Assembly: GCF_900095725.1 (NCBI RefSeq)
Contig: NZ_FMMP01000017.1
Location: 90,822-154,821 of the forward strand
Direction of reading: 5' to 3'
Source of the DNA: Cellulosilyticum sp. I15G10I2
GTDB taxonomy: Bacteria > Bacillota > Clostridia > Lachnospirales > Cellulosilyticaceae
Length of the DNA stretch: 64,000 bases
Shown here: one piece after another, positions 17,505-26,919 of the stretch
Numbering within the stretch: the stretch's first letter is position 1
How the letters are laid out: each line of letters opens with the position of its first letter
Made by a program: the position numbers and the translations under genes
The notes under the pieces: generated by a model
What the model was told of the DNA's origin: nothing
The model's input: the letters and a program-made list of their open reading frames with translations, nothing else
Database searches by the model: none

Positions 17505-18848
17505 TTATTTAGTGCCCAAAACCCTTTCTAATTCTTCATTACAGCGCTTATCAATATTCTCAAGTGTTACGTTTATATCTTGACCGTCTTTAAAAAACTT
17601 ATCACTTTCTTCAGTCATGATATCACCGCATTTAGTAGATTTTTGAAGGGCTGTTGGCTCAACAATAGCATCTTTAAAGTATGAGAGCATGTGTTTATAA
17701 CTATCGCCGTGAACATCTTCTTTATACCACTTAGCTACGCCATCAGATTCATACATAGATTTGCGGTTTGGCATCCAAAGTCCGCTGGAAACTAGAGCAC
17801 CTTGATAATCATAACCCGAAAGGAATGTTAGAAATTTCCAAGCTTCCTCAGGATATTTTGTAGTTGCTGAGATAGCATGAAGATGTGCTTGACCGGTTGT
17901 CAGCGCCTTATCAAACTTAGGAAGTGGCGCCATTCCTACATTAAAGTTCATACTTGCAAGCTGCTGGAGTGCCCAAGAGCCATCGATAAGCATGGCAACT
18001 TTTCCGGTCTGAAGCATCTGTGCTGCACTCATTCCTACATTTTCTAAAGTCGTAGCATCAGGCGCTGCGCCGTCTACTACACGTAAGTCACGAATAGCCG
18101 TCATAACTTCTGCGACTTTAGGATCGTTCATTGTAGCTTTTGAGTAATCGGCATTAAATACAGCCCCGCCGTTTGAATAGAACAAAGTTCTTCCAAGCCA
18201 GGTTTCTAAGCCATAGGCGCCATAAACCTCAGTACTGTCCCCGTTTTTAATAGTAAGCTTTTGAGCCAAAGTTCTAAATTCTTCCCAAGTCATAGCTTTT
18301 GTGGGATCTGCATCGGGATAAGGAAGACCTGCTTTATCAAAAATGTCTTTGTTATAATAGATGATTGGAGATACTGTACATGCAGAGATACCATATATAT
18401 TATTGTTTACAGTCATAATTTCTTTGGACGAATCGATAATATCATCGACAGGGAAGTTGCTGTCAAACCGGTCTGTAATATTCATCAGAGCATCTTTATC
18501 TACAAATGTCCGATAATCTGCTGAACCGATAAAAAATACATCAGGTGCAGAGTTGCCGGCAACCATAGTCATGAGTTTAGCGGTATATTCAGTACCAGAG
18601 AGTCCAGGGGTATAATCTATAGTGATGTTAGGATTTTGAGCTTCAAATTTAGCAATCCCCTCTTTAACAGCTTCAGTTTCTAATGGGCTTGCTTCCCAGC
18701 CCATAAAAGTGAGTTTTACTTTACCGCTGCCGGAAGAAGCGTTAGAGGATGAATTATCTGAGCTGGTTGATGCTGTATTATTTGAGCAGGCTGTTGCCAT
18801 CAGCAAAGTTAAAGATAAAATAGGTGCAATTATTTTATAGAATTTCAT
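17505..18848 (-). CDS. ABC sugar transporter, substrate-binding lipoprotein
   Basis: This 447-residue extracellular binding protein of the CUT1 class comes first in the minus-strand operon. GGGAGG precedes the ATG at 18848. The lipoprotein signal peptide ends LLMATAC with Cys21, followed by a Ser/Asn-rich linker. Family features are LTFMGWEASPLETEAVKEG near the mature N terminus, NNIYGISACTVSPIIYYNK and IDGSWALQQLA. It serves the two permeases downstream. The operon's GH127 enzyme suggests arabinofuranose-containing oligosaccharides as ligand. The divergent AraC gene at 19082 is the probable regulator. Confidence 0.93.
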   Translation of the reverse strand: MKFYKIIAPILSLTLLMATACSNNTASTSSDNSSSNASSGSGKVKLTFMGWEASPLETEAVKEGIAKFEAQNPNITIDYTPGLSGTEYTAKLMTMVAGNSAPDVFFIGSADYRTFVDKDALMNITDRFDSNFPVDDIIDSSKEIMTVNNNIYGISACTVSPIIYYNKDIFDKAGLPYPDADPTKAMTWEEFRTLAQKLTIKNGDSTEVYGAYGLETWLGRTLFYSNGGAVFNADYSKATMNDPKVAEVMTAIRDLRVVDGAAPDATTLENVGMSAAQMLQTGKVAMLIDGSWALQQLASMNFNVGMAPLPKFDKALTTGQAHLHAISATTKYPEEAWKFLTFLSGYDYQGALVSSGLWMPNRKSMYESDGVAKWYKEDVHGDSYKHMLSYFKDAIVEPTALQKSTKCGDIMTEESDKFFKDGQDINVTLENIDKRCNEELERVLGTK

Positions 18849-19081
18849 GGTAAATCCTCCCTATATTTTAAAATAAAGTATATAATTAGAGCTAGGTAAA
18901 CATCACGTCCATGTAAGTAGTTAAAACTTATTTCTGACAAAGGAAAAACATGATATAATTTAAATACTTATCCGGAGTCGTAATTTAAAAAATATCACAA
19001 TTTATTCTCTTGCATTAAGTATATTGTAGTTAAAAGTTACAAACAACTCGTATTAATACAGAATAGGTGGTGAAATCCTAG
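18849..19081. promoter_or_regulatory. Divergent promoter region between importer operon and AraC gene
   Basis: This 233-base region holds both promoters. On the plus strand an extended -10, TGATATAAT, lies at 18951-18959, about 120 bases before the AraC start, with a weak -35 (TTCTGA-like) about 16 bases upstream. No clear minus-strand -35/-10 pair was found for the importer operon, which would fit activation by the AraC protein. No strong palindrome was noticed. Confidence 0.4.
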
Positions 19082-19981
19082 ATGTTATATTTATTATATC
19101 AAAGCAAGGCGTCTTTAAAGTATATTTCGAGCGGTAAATTTGTTTCTGATAAACCATTTATTCACTCAAGAAGAAAACTCAATACATTTGTCTTGCTAAT
19201 TGGCTGCAAAGGCACATTGTACATATCTCAAAACAATGTGAATTATGAACTTAAGCCTGACACCTTTATACTTTTATTACCAGGTTATGAACATTTTGGA
19301 TATCAGCCTTCAGATCCGGCACTTTCTTACTATTGGTGTCATTTTACACTGGACGAACAGGTTTATAAGTTGCTTTCGTATCATGAAATGAATCAATATA
19401 CCTATATCATGGATAATGAACTGATTAAAGATGATGCCCTAAATACATACATATTACCAGAATGTGGAAGTATTTTATCTTCTGATAGAGCCAGGGTATT
19501 TTTTCGGCAGCTTTTAGATTTATCGAATAGGAACTGTTATTCAGCGTATATGTGTGATTATGTACTAAGTCTTTTAGCTATGGAAATTACCGAAGCTTTT
19601 CTAAGCGATAATAAAGCAAGAAATAAAGAACTTACAAAAACACACTGTACCATACCAGAAATCATGGAATGGATTAGAATTAACTATGACAAAAGGCTTA
19701 CCGTGAATCAAGTAGCTCAAACGTTTAATTATAATCCGGACTATCTATCTACCACATTCAAGAAGGTTACAGGCGTATCTTTATCCAAGTATATTAATAA
19801 AATGAAAATTTCTATTGCTAAAAAACTTTTGTTTAACTCAAGCTTATCTATAAGAGAGATAGCTTATAAAGCGGGTTTTGATGATGAAAAGTATTTTATG
19901 AAGCTCTTTAAGCAACTGGAAGATGTAACGCCTACTCAGTACCGCAATGCTTTTTCTAGGACCCATTTGAATAATAAGTAA
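19082..19981 (+). CDS. AraC-family transcriptional regulator
   Basis: This 299-residue regulator has an N-terminal cupin-type sensing half (about 20-160, with LKPDTFILLLPGYEHFG and YYWCHFTL). The C-terminal AraC double-HTH half (about 195-295) shows RLTVNQVAQTFNYNPDYL, FKKVTGVSLSKYI and FDDEKYFMKLFKQLEDVTP. The start follows AGGTGG at a 9-base-plus spacing. It diverges from the importer/GH127 operon and probably activates it when a cognate sugar binds. The effector is not deducible. Confidence 0.93.
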   Translation: MLYLLYQSKASLKYISSGKFVSDKPFIHSRRKLNTFVLLIGCKGTLYISQNNVNYELKPDTFILLLPGYEHFGYQPSDPALSYYWCHFTLDEQVYKLLSYHEMNQYTYIMDNELIKDDALNTYILPECGSILSSDRARVFFRQLLDLSNRNCYSAYMCDYVLSLLAMEITEAFLSDNKARNKELTKTHCTIPEIMEWIRINYDKRLTVNQVAQTFNYNPDYLSTTFKKVTGVSLSKYINKMKISIAKKLLFNSSLSIREIAYKAGFDDEKYFMKLFKQLEDVTPTQYRNAFSRTHLNNK

Positions 19982-20008
19982 GCAGTAGAAAGTTCTCATA
20001 TAAATAGT

Positions 20009-20233
20009 AATGAGTATTTAGAGTATGCCTTAACCAGTCAATGTCACCTACATTGTACAGGATGCTATGCAAGGGCTAATAAGGTATAGATAGATCAAGA
20101 GGCTAAAGATCAGCTCACTGCTAAAGCGTTAGGTATTGGGTTGATATTACTGGCTGGGGGAGAGCCGCTATTAAGAATGGATATTATATCTAAAGCAGGG
20201 GTTATAGCATACAAAGAAAAAGTCCTCCAGTGA
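20009..20233 (+). pseudogene. Decayed radical-SAM protein gene
   Basis: One plus-strand frame reads NEYLEYALTSQCHLHCTGCYARANKV, then a TAG at 20087, then IDQEAKDQLTAKALGIGL and AGGEPLLRMDII before the final stop. CHLHCTGCY is the CxxxCxxC iron-sulphur motif of radical-SAM enzymes, and GGEPLLR is the family's GGEP motif, so identification is firm although only about 75 codons remain. No start codon with a ribosome binding site, one internal stop, and loss of the rest of the enzyme make it a remnant. It follows the AraC gene on the same strand. Confidence 0.75.
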
Positions 20234-20262
20234 CTGTTTATCAAACAGTCACTGGAGGACTT
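20221..20262. terminator. Strong bidirectional terminator
   Basis: AGTCCTCCAGTGACTGTTT (20221-20239) pairs perfectly with the segment 20243-20262 across a 3-base loop. The flanking A run serves as a T run for the minus strand. It terminates the nitroreductase gene (minus) and anything read from the AraC side (plus). Confidence 0.88.
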
Positions 20263-20270
20263 AGCGTGTA

Positions 20271-20870
20271 TTATTTAAAAACTTTTAATCTAGATTCAAC
20301 AGGCTGAAATGATTTCTCACTAGGTGCAGCCGTAGGCTTGCCAAACGGCATCTGGGCAATAAGCTTCCAATTGTCGGGAATACGCCACTCTTTTTTTACA
20401 TCATCATCAATAAGAGGACTATAGTGTTGCAAAGATGCGCCTAATCCTTCAATTTCTAAAGCATTCCATACCACATATTGTAACATACCACTTGATTGTT
20501 GTGACCAAATAGGGAAGTTATCCTTATAAAGCGCAAATTGCTGCTGAAGAGAGTGAATAACAGCCTGATCTTCAAAAAATAAAACTGTACCATATCCGTT
20601 CTGGAAAGAATTTATCTTTTCTTCAGTAGCTGCAAATTGATCTAAAGGAACCACTTTTTTAAGAGCCTCTTTAGTTAGATCCCATAATTTATCATGATTT
20701 TTACTAAGTAAAACAATAACGCGTGAACTTTGAGAGTTAAAAGCAGAAGGTGTATGTTTTATGGCATGACCAATGATTTCTGAAATACGTTCATCTGAAA
20801 TAGTAGACTCTTTTGAGATACTATAAATAGAACGTCTTTTTTCTACTGCTGTATAAAAATCTTTTGACAT
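20271..20870 (-). CDS. Nitroreductase-family FMN oxidoreductase
   Basis: This protein of about 199 residues matches the nitroreductase fold. YTAVEKRRSIYSI at the N terminus is the usual FMN-phosphate-binding RRS region, TPSAFNSQSSRVIVL is the conserved second segment, and PFGKPTAAPSEKSF lies near the C terminus. ATG 20870 is chosen because AAGGAGG is 9 bases upstream; the in-frame TTG at 20879 is too close to that site. It resembles the small fungal/bacterial Hbn1-like nitroreductases. It would reduce quinones or nitro compounds with NAD(P)H. It is a single gene, not obviously tied to the sugar loci. Confidence 0.88.
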   Translation of the reverse strand: MSKDFYTAVEKRRSIYSISKESTISDERISEIIGHAIKHTPSAFNSQSSRVIVLLSKNHDKLWDLTKEALKKVVPLDQFAATEEKINSFQNGYGTVLFFEDQAVIHSLQQQFALYKDNFPIWSQQSSGMLQYVVWNALEIEGLGASLQHYSPLIDDDVKKEWRIPDNWKLIAQMPFGKPTAAPSEKSFQPVESRLKVFK

Positions 20871-21191
20871 AGTTAGCAACCTCCTTGTTTTTATAGAATA
20901 TAAATATAACCTTATAGACTTATATATAGTATAGCGATTTTTTAAAAAATTAACAATATTATATGTGATGTAACAATGACGTTAATTCTGTGACCTTTAA
21001 TCATTAATTTGTTCATTATCTATAGAATATATACGTTTGGTTTAGATGATCATAGGGAGGCTAAGCAGTTCTTTATTACTGCCTATCTAAATATGACTCG
21101 CTGACTAACGGGAGTATATTATCACAAAAGTAAGACTTATTTAGTGATTGATAGCCCCTGTTGGTATTCCCTAATCTGTAAATTAATGATT
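20871..21191. other. Gene-free AT-rich spacer
   Basis: These 321 bases lie upstream of the nitroreductase gene and downstream of the regulator gene (both minus). They contain AT-rich sequence compatible with the nitroreductase promoter, and an interrupted inverted repeat near 21053-21092 (ATAGG...GCAGT versus ACTGCCTAT). No gene, clear terminator or known RNA motif was seen. Confidence 0.4.
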
Positions 21192-22748
21192 TTAAGTTTT
21201 ACGATATTGTTCAGGGGTTATACCTGTTACTTTCTTGAAAATCCTAAAGAAGTATTTGACATTATCATAGCCGACTGCTTTAGCAACCTGATACATTTTT
21301 TTGTCCGAGTCTCTAAGCAGGCGTTTAGCTTCCTCGGTACGGACAGTGTTGATATAGTCTACAAAGTTCTGGCCTGATTTTTTCTTAAATAAATGACTGA
21401 AATAACTACGATTCATATAAAAAAGCGAAGATATAAAATCAGAGGTTAAATCATTAAAATAGTTTCGCTTCACGTAGGTCTTAACATTTTCTATCGTATC
21501 TTGGCAAGCATAGATACTTTTTGACTGCATGCTCAAGGAAATATTCGTAAAGAACTGAAGAAAATAAGCTTTAATTTCTTCAAAGGTAAACATGCCGTTA
21601 AAGATGCTTTGCACACTTGAAGAAGTATTACCCTGAGCAACATTATCAAAATAAAGGTTTAAAAGCTCACGGATTTTTTGCGTTATTTCGATGCAGTAAT
21701 ATTTCAGGTCATATAACGTACATTGTGGCTGCATCATAAAATAATTAAATAAATCCTCGACGAGTGCAATAACACGTTCTGTCTCGCCTGTTTCAATACG
21801 GAACAAAAATTCCTGGAGATTTTTCCAATGAAGAGGCGTAACAGGCATATTCTCTACTGTAAAAAGATAGTATGTGTTCTCTTGAATGAGTTTTTTAGAG
21901 TTAAGCGCTGCAACTGTTTCCTTGAACGCACTGTTTAACTGAATAAGCTCAGATTTTGCAGTGCTTATTCCAATAGAAATGTTTTGATCATCATGTTTTA
22001 GCAAATTAATAAAATCGCTGGCTATTTGCTGATACAGTGTATTGAGATTGAGTGGTGTATTTTCTGGGAAAAAGAGCACAAAAAAGCCTATTTTATCATT
22101 ATGCAGATGGGATAGATAAAGACTTAGATCCCCAAAGCCTTGAGATTGTATTAAATCTGTCAGAAGCGTTTCATCAAACTTTTTGACGGCATGCAATGTA
22201 AGCAATATGAAATGGTGATTTTGGTCAAGTAGTTTAAGCTTATCGGAGACCAGTTCGGGAGATGTTGTATGATAACCCAAAATCAAGTTTTTTAAAATAT
22301 GGAGGTCATAATCATATTTGGCAAATTCTTTTTCGGCTTCGATCGAAACAATTTTATTTTCAAGTTCTGTTTTATTTTCTATGAGATTAATCGCATGCTT
22401 GATGGCATCTTGAATCGCATTACGGTTAAAAGGTTTTAAAATATAACTGATTGCCTTTGCTGCAATGGCTTGTTTGGCATATTCAAAATCCTTATAGCCA
22501 CTTATGACAATAATCTGTTTATCAGTATATTTTTCATTTAGTTGCTGAAGTAGGCCGATGCCATCTAAAATAGGCATATTCATATCGGTAATAATAATAT
22601 TAGGGTTTAATGTCTCGATAAGTGAGAGGGCCTCTTGACCATTAGACGCCTCCCCGATGCATTTAACTGTATCATTTAAGCTTCCAATTTTTTTGATAGT
22701 ACCCCTTCTTGTCAGCGGCTCATCATCTACTACAATATAAGTATACAT
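21192..22748 (-). CDS. YesN-type response regulator with AraC output domain
   Basis: This 518-residue regulator is encoded 3 bases after the kinase stop, with GGGAGGGA just before its ATG. The receiver domain begins YTYIVVDDEPLTRRG and has phosphoacceptor Asp55 in IIITDMNMP. The switch segment is VISGYKDFEYAKQAI, and YILKPFNR holds the conserved Lys. A long central region is followed by a C-terminal AraC double HTH (about 410-516) that includes FYMNRSYFSHLFKKKSG and ends in TPEQYRKT. It should control the divergent importer/GH78 operon beginning at 24654. Confidence 0.93.
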   Translation of the reverse strand: MYTYIVVDDEPLTRRGTIKKIGSLNDTVKCIGEASNGQEALSLIETLNPNIIITDMNMPILDGIGLLQQLNEKYTDKQIIVISGYKDFEYAKQAIAAKAISYILKPFNRNAIQDAIKHAINLIENKTELENKIVSIEAEKEFAKYDYDLHILKNLILGYHTTSPELVSDKLKLLDQNHHFILLTLHAVKKFDETLLTDLIQSQGFGDLSLYLSHLHNDKIGFFVLFFPENTPLNLNTLYQQIASDFINLLKHDDQNISIGISTAKSELIQLNSAFKETVAALNSKKLIQENTYYLFTVENMPVTPLHWKNLQEFLFRIETGETERVIALVEDLFNYFMMQPQCTLYDLKYYCIEITQKIRELLNLYFDNVAQGNTSSSVQSIFNGMFTFEEIKAYFLQFFTNISLSMQSKSIYACQDTIENVKTYVKRNYFNDLTSDFISSLFYMNRSYFSHLFKKKSGQNFVDYINTVRTEEAKRLLRDSDKKMYQVAKAVGYDNVKYFFRIFKKVTGITPEQYRKT

Positions 22749-22751
22749 CTA

Positions 22752-24491
22752 CTATCCCTCCCTTTTTAAAATTGGCAGTTTAATGCTGATTTTTGCACCT
22801 TTATTTTCTTCACTATGCACAGATAAGCCATAGCCTTTGCCATAATAGAGCGCGATACGAGAATGAATATTTTTTAAACCGATACTTTGCTTGTTGCGAT
22901 GTCCAAGTTCTGTAAAGTGGGCAGGTTCAGCAAGTTTAGCTCGTATGGCTTTAAGCTGAGCCTCGTCCATGCCTACCCCGTCATCAGCTACTTCAAAATA
23001 AATATGCTCATCCAAAGTATAAGCTCGTACTACAATAGTTCCGCTGGTTTGGCAGCGTTCAAGTCCATGATATAAAGCATTTTCAACAATAGGCTGCAAA
23101 ATGAGTTTAAGTACCTGCAGACTGCCGATATGTTCTGGGGTATCAAAGATCACATTGAATCGATCTTCAAAGCGTATTTTCTGAATAGACATATAATCAT
23201 TAACATGGCTTATTTCATCACGGATGGTCACGAGTTCGCTCTGTGTTTTAATACTATAACGAAACATATTGCCAAGAGCTAAAGACATGATAGAAATACT
23301 TTCGACTTCTTCAATCTCAGCAATACTGTTGATAGATTCCAGTGTATTATATAGAAAATGTGAATTAATCTGAGCTTCTAAAGATTTCATCTGAGAATCC
23401 AGTGTAATAAGTTTATTTTGATACTGCTCTTTGACATGACGGTTAATCTCTTCGAGCATGTTGTTATATTCATTATATAAAATACCAATCTCGTCATTAC
23501 GTGAGAGATACTTAGGGTCACAAATCAGACGATATTCATGGTGTCCAGCCATGGTTTTACTAAGTTTTGTGATTGGTTTTATTAAATAATGAGACAATAT
23601 AATAGAAATAACAATAAATAAAAGACAGCACAGCGCGGCGATAACAATAATCAAGATTTTTGTAATATCAAATTCATGATACAGCTTTTCGTGATTAATA
23701 GCTGCTACCAGTACTAATTCACCAATACCAAGAGGATGCTTGAGGATTTGTGTGTTTTTTTGGGTAAAAGGCGCTTTAATATCATTGATATTAGAATACA
23801 AAACAGACCCGCTATTTTTTTGTATAGATAACAATGCACTGTCAGGCAGTGTGTTGATACTGCTCAAGTTAAAGACATTAGGCGAACAGTCAATGAGTAG
23901 AACCCCTAAAAATTCTTTAGAATAGACATCATAAATAGCTCTTGAAAAGGAGATTGAGGGTTTAGAATTAATAATAAAGTCTTTTTTTGTAATATCGCTT
24001 ATATGAATTTTGCCTTCTAGGGATAGGGTAGACTGATACCAGTCATCTTCAAAAGGTTTATAACCTAACTTGATATCAATGCCGTTGCCATAACCATAAC
24101 CGATATTTTCACCACTGGGGGTAAAGATAAAAAGACCGTTAATATAATCATTGGAGTAAATGAGGTTTTTGGCAACAAACATCATATTATTACGGCTTTT
24201 ATAAAGGTCATAAGTGGTATAGCTGCCATCGTTCACTTTATATTTTTTAAGATCATCGACAATGGAGTAAGTTGTTTCAGAGTAAAATTGAAAGATCTCA
24301 GAGATGCGGTTGATTTCATTAATGGTATCAACAGATTCTCGAAGGGCGCTTTCAAATATATTACTGGCGACTTCATTCATTTGTTTGTTAACAAGGTTGG
24401 TATATCTATCGTAGGTAAATGTAGTAATAATAATAATAGGAATAATAGAGAGTAATAAAAAGATTAGTAAAAATTTCTTGTTAAGGTTCAA
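22752..24491 (-). CDS. YesM-type sensor histidine kinase with altered phosphoacceptor motif
   Basis: This 579-residue membrane kinase starts at TTG 24491, 7 bases after AAGGGGGG. TM1 is at about 6-26, an extracellular sensor domain follows (includes IFTPSGENIGYGYGNGI), and TM2 is near 277-300. The HAMP region ends LSRNDEIGILYNEYNNM. The phosphoacceptor region reads SLEAQINSHFLYNTLESI, so the usual Pro of NPHF is Ser377, next to His378. The ATPase domain has VENALYHGLE and DDGVGMDE. It is co-transcribed with the regulator at 21192 and divergent from the importer gene at 24654. Confidence 0.93.
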   Translation of the reverse strand: MNLNKKFLLIFLLLSIIPIIIITTFTYDRYTNLVNKQMNEVASNIFESALRESVDTINEINRISEIFQFYSETTYSIVDDLKKYKVNDGSYTTYDLYKSRNNMMFVAKNLIYSNDYINGLFIFTPSGENIGYGYGNGIDIKLGYKPFEDDWYQSTLSLEGKIHISDITKKDFIINSKPSISFSRAIYDVYSKEFLGVLLIDCSPNVFNLSSINTLPDSALLSIQKNSGSVLYSNINDIKAPFTQKNTQILKHPLGIGELVLVAAINHEKLYHEFDITKILIIVIAALCCLLFIVISIILSHYLIKPITKLSKTMAGHHEYRLICDPKYLSRNDEIGILYNEYNNMLEEINRHVKEQYQNKLITLDSQMKSLEAQINSHFLYNTLESINSIAEIEEVESISIMSLALGNMFRYSIKTQSELVTIRDEISHVNDYMSIQKIRFEDRFNVIFDTPEHIGSLQVLKLILQPIVENALYHGLERCQTSGTIVVRAYTLDEHIYFEVADDGVGMDEAQLKAIRAKLAEPAHFTELGHRNKQSIGLKNIHSRIALYYGKGYGLSVHSEENKGAKISIKLPILKREG

Positions 24492-24653
24492 AAAGTATCC
24501 CCCCTTGGCTAAAAAACTAAAAATAATATACCATAACTCCTAACAAAAGTATACTATAGCTATGCTAAAATATGAATTATCAAGGAACTTGCACTAATAA
24601 GACATAAAAATATTAGGTAATGCGCACAAAATTATAAAAATGGAGGGGCTATT
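24492..24653. promoter_or_regulatory. Divergent promoter region between kinase and binding-protein genes
   Basis: In this 162-base gap a plus-strand extended -10, TGCTAAAAT, lies at 24563-24571, about 83 bases before the binding-protein start, without a good -35. That would fit dependence on the adjacent activator. The 5' leader between it and the start codon shows no hairpin I can define. Confidence 0.35.
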
Positions 24654-25997
24654 ATGAAATTAAAAAAAGCAGCAGCTTTGACACTTGCAGGACTTATGGT
24701 GACATCTGTGATGGCAGGATGTGGCAGCAACACTAATAAAAGTGTAGAGGGAAATACACCAAGCAGTACAACAGATAGCAAACAAGGTAGTGAACAAACA
24801 GATAAAGACATTACGATTACAATGATGATGTCAGGTACGAAGTCAACAGAAGGTGAAGATTTTGAAATCGACACGTTGCCAAGGCTTATTAAAGAGAAAT
24901 TCCCAAATATTACTTTAGAAGTTGTAAAACTACCAGATGATCAATACTATACAACGCTCAAGACAAAGCTAGCAACAGGAGAAGCACCGGATTTAATGCT
25001 TGCACAGCCTAGAATGGCAGGTGCTAACGCAGTTTATACGCTGGCAGAATCAGGATATTTACTAGATATATCCGAGCTAAACATGCTTTCTAAACTGGGT
25101 GGCGTGGCAGATATGACCTATGAGGGTAAAACCTACGCTGTACCACAAGGGGTAACTTTCCTCGGAACTTACTATAATAAAGATGTTTTTGAAGAGCACG
25201 GATTAGAAGTTCCAACCAACTGGGATGAGTTTTTAAAGGTATGTGAAACGCTTAAACAAGCAGGTATTACTCCAATTGTTATGGGAGATAAAGATTCCTA
25301 TGTGATGCAGTTTGGACTTTATCAGTTGGCAGCAAGCAGAATCTATCCCAAAAATCCAGAGTTTGATAATCAGCTCGGAGATGGTACGACAAAATTCACA
25401 AATGGTGAGTGGGAAGAAGTACTTGAAATGTATGCAAAACTCTACCAAAAAGGTTATATTGGAGAAAATTCGCTAGGTGTAGGAGCAGCCCAAGGTATTC
25501 AGAAGTTTATTGATGGAGAAGCTGCTATGACCTTTGATGGCACATTTAATGCAACTGCACTTACAGCAAAAGGTGCTGCAGATTTTGAAAGAGGATTATT
25601 CCCGCTTCCAGGCAATAAAGCTGGAGAAGAGGTTTACGTAGCAGGAGCATCCGGGGCAGGTTTTGGGATCTATGCGAATACAAAGTACCCAGAAGAATGT
25701 AAAGCTATTTTAGAATATTGGTATGACGGACAGTCAGATCTTTATAAAGCCTGGGAAGCAACAGGCCGATTTATTTCTAACTATGAAGGGGCTTCGCTTA
25801 ATAATCCGTTATTTGCAGATATGATGGCAGTTTATGAGACTGGAAGAGCATTCTACTGGTGCAATCAAGGATGGCCAGCAGGTGTTGAAACTGAGATGCA
25901 GGTTAAACTTAGCGAGCTTATAGCAGGCCTTAATACGACGCCAGCAGATATCGCGGCGGCTATGCAGATAAAATTTGAAGAACTTTATACGAAATAA
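24654..25997 (+). CDS. ABC sugar transporter, substrate-binding lipoprotein
   Basis: This 447-residue CUT1 binding protein starts at an ATG preceded by GGAGGGG. The lipobox VMAGC has Cys23, followed by a Ser/Thr/Asn/Gln-rich linker to about residue 50. Family features are LKTKLATGEAPDLMLAQP, YAVPQGVTFLGTYYNKDVF and EAAMTFDGTFNA. It begins the importer operon controlled by the divergent YesM/YesN pair. The presence of a GH78 enzyme downstream suggests rhamnose-containing oligosaccharides. A minus-strand ORF overlapping its 5' end is a shadow. Confidence 0.94.
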   Translation: MKLKKAAALTLAGLMVTSVMAGCGSNTNKSVEGNTPSSTTDSKQGSEQTDKDITITMMMSGTKSTEGEDFEIDTLPRLIKEKFPNITLEVVKLPDDQYYTTLKTKLATGEAPDLMLAQPRMAGANAVYTLAESGYLLDISELNMLSKLGGVADMTYEGKTYAVPQGVTFLGTYYNKDVFEEHGLEVPTNWDEFLKVCETLKQAGITPIVMGDKDSYVMQFGLYQLAASRIYPKNPEFDNQLGDGTTKFTNGEWEEVLEMYAKLYQKGYIGENSLGVGAAQGIQKFIDGEAAMTFDGTFNATALTAKGAADFERGLFPLPGNKAGEEVYVAGASGAGFGIYANTKYPEECKAILEYWYDGQSDLYKAWEATGRFISNYEGASLNNPLFADMMAVYETGRAFYWCNQGWPAGVETEMQVKLSELIAGLNTTPADIAAAMQIKFEELYTK

Positions 25998-26031
25998 AAA
26001 TCAATGAGACTTGAAATGGGAGGAACAAATC

Positions 26032-26919
26032 ATGAAATATAAATCACTTATTATGCCTAAAAAAATGTATTGGTTTGTTGTTCCAGCATTAATTTTATTC
26101 CTAACTTTTTGGATAATCCCTATTTTTAGTTTGTTTCGCTACAGCATAACAAATTTTAATGGGATTAATCCAAACTATGACATTGTAGGTTTAAAGAATT
26201 TTGAAACCCTTTATAAACAGGGCATTTTATTTAATTCAATAAAAAATACATTGATTTATGCAGCCATATTAGTTGTATTTGGCAATGTCACTGCATTGAC
26301 ACTAGCAATGGCACTGAATGTAAAGCTTAAAGGAAAAAGTTTTTACCGTTCTGCAATCTATATTCCTACACTTTTCAGTGCCATTGTTGTAGGATTTATT
26401 TGGTCCTATGTGTATATGCCGGACAAAGGGATGATTAGTTCTATGATGCATGTAATCGGGCTAGATGGATCAAAGCTTAATATCTTAGGGAATTTTAAGA
26501 CAGCACTATACGGCATTAGTGTTGTAGATATTTGGAAGAATGTTGGTTCAACAATGATTATTTATTTAGCAGGACTTCAAATGGTAGATGAAAGTTTGCT
26601 TGAAGCAGGCAAAATTGATGGATGTAATGAATGGCAATTGATTAGACTGGTCAAATTACCACTTATTTCAGCCTCCATTACAATCAATGTGGTTTTAGGT
26701 GTTATCAATGGACTTAAAGCTTTTGACTATGCTTTTATTATGACAAATGGCGGGCCAGGTACATCTACCAATACGCTTATGTTTACGATTTATAAAATTG
26801 CTTTTACTGAGCAGCAGTTTGGCAAAGCAAGTGCATTCAGTGTAGCGGCATTTTTAGTCATTATTGTAATCACTGTTGCAATGCTTATCTTTATGAACAA
26901 GAAGGAGGTAGAACTTTAA
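26032..26919 (+). CDS. ABC sugar transporter permease, MalF type
   Basis: This is a 295-residue permease. ATG 26032 lies 7 bases after GGGAGGA; an in-frame TTG at 26011 precedes that site and is rejected. Six hydrophobic segments, an EAA loop reading LEAGKIDGCNEWQ and MTNGGPGTSTN near the C terminus mark it as the MalF-like subunit. Its stop overlaps the start of the next permease (TAATG), indicating coupled translation. Confidence 0.94.
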   Translation: MKYKSLIMPKKMYWFVVPALILFLTFWIIPIFSLFRYSITNFNGINPNYDIVGLKNFETLYKQGILFNSIKNTLIYAAILVVFGNVTALTLAMALNVKLKGKSFYRSAIYIPTLFSAIVVGFIWSYVYMPDKGMISSMMHVIGLDGSKLNILGNFKTALYGISVVDIWKNVGSTMIIYLAGLQMVDESLLEAGKIDGCNEWQLIRLVKLPLISASITINVVLGVINGLKAFDYAFIMTNGGPGTSTNTLMFTIYKIAFTEQQFGKASAFSVAAFLVIIVITVAMLIFMNKKEVEL

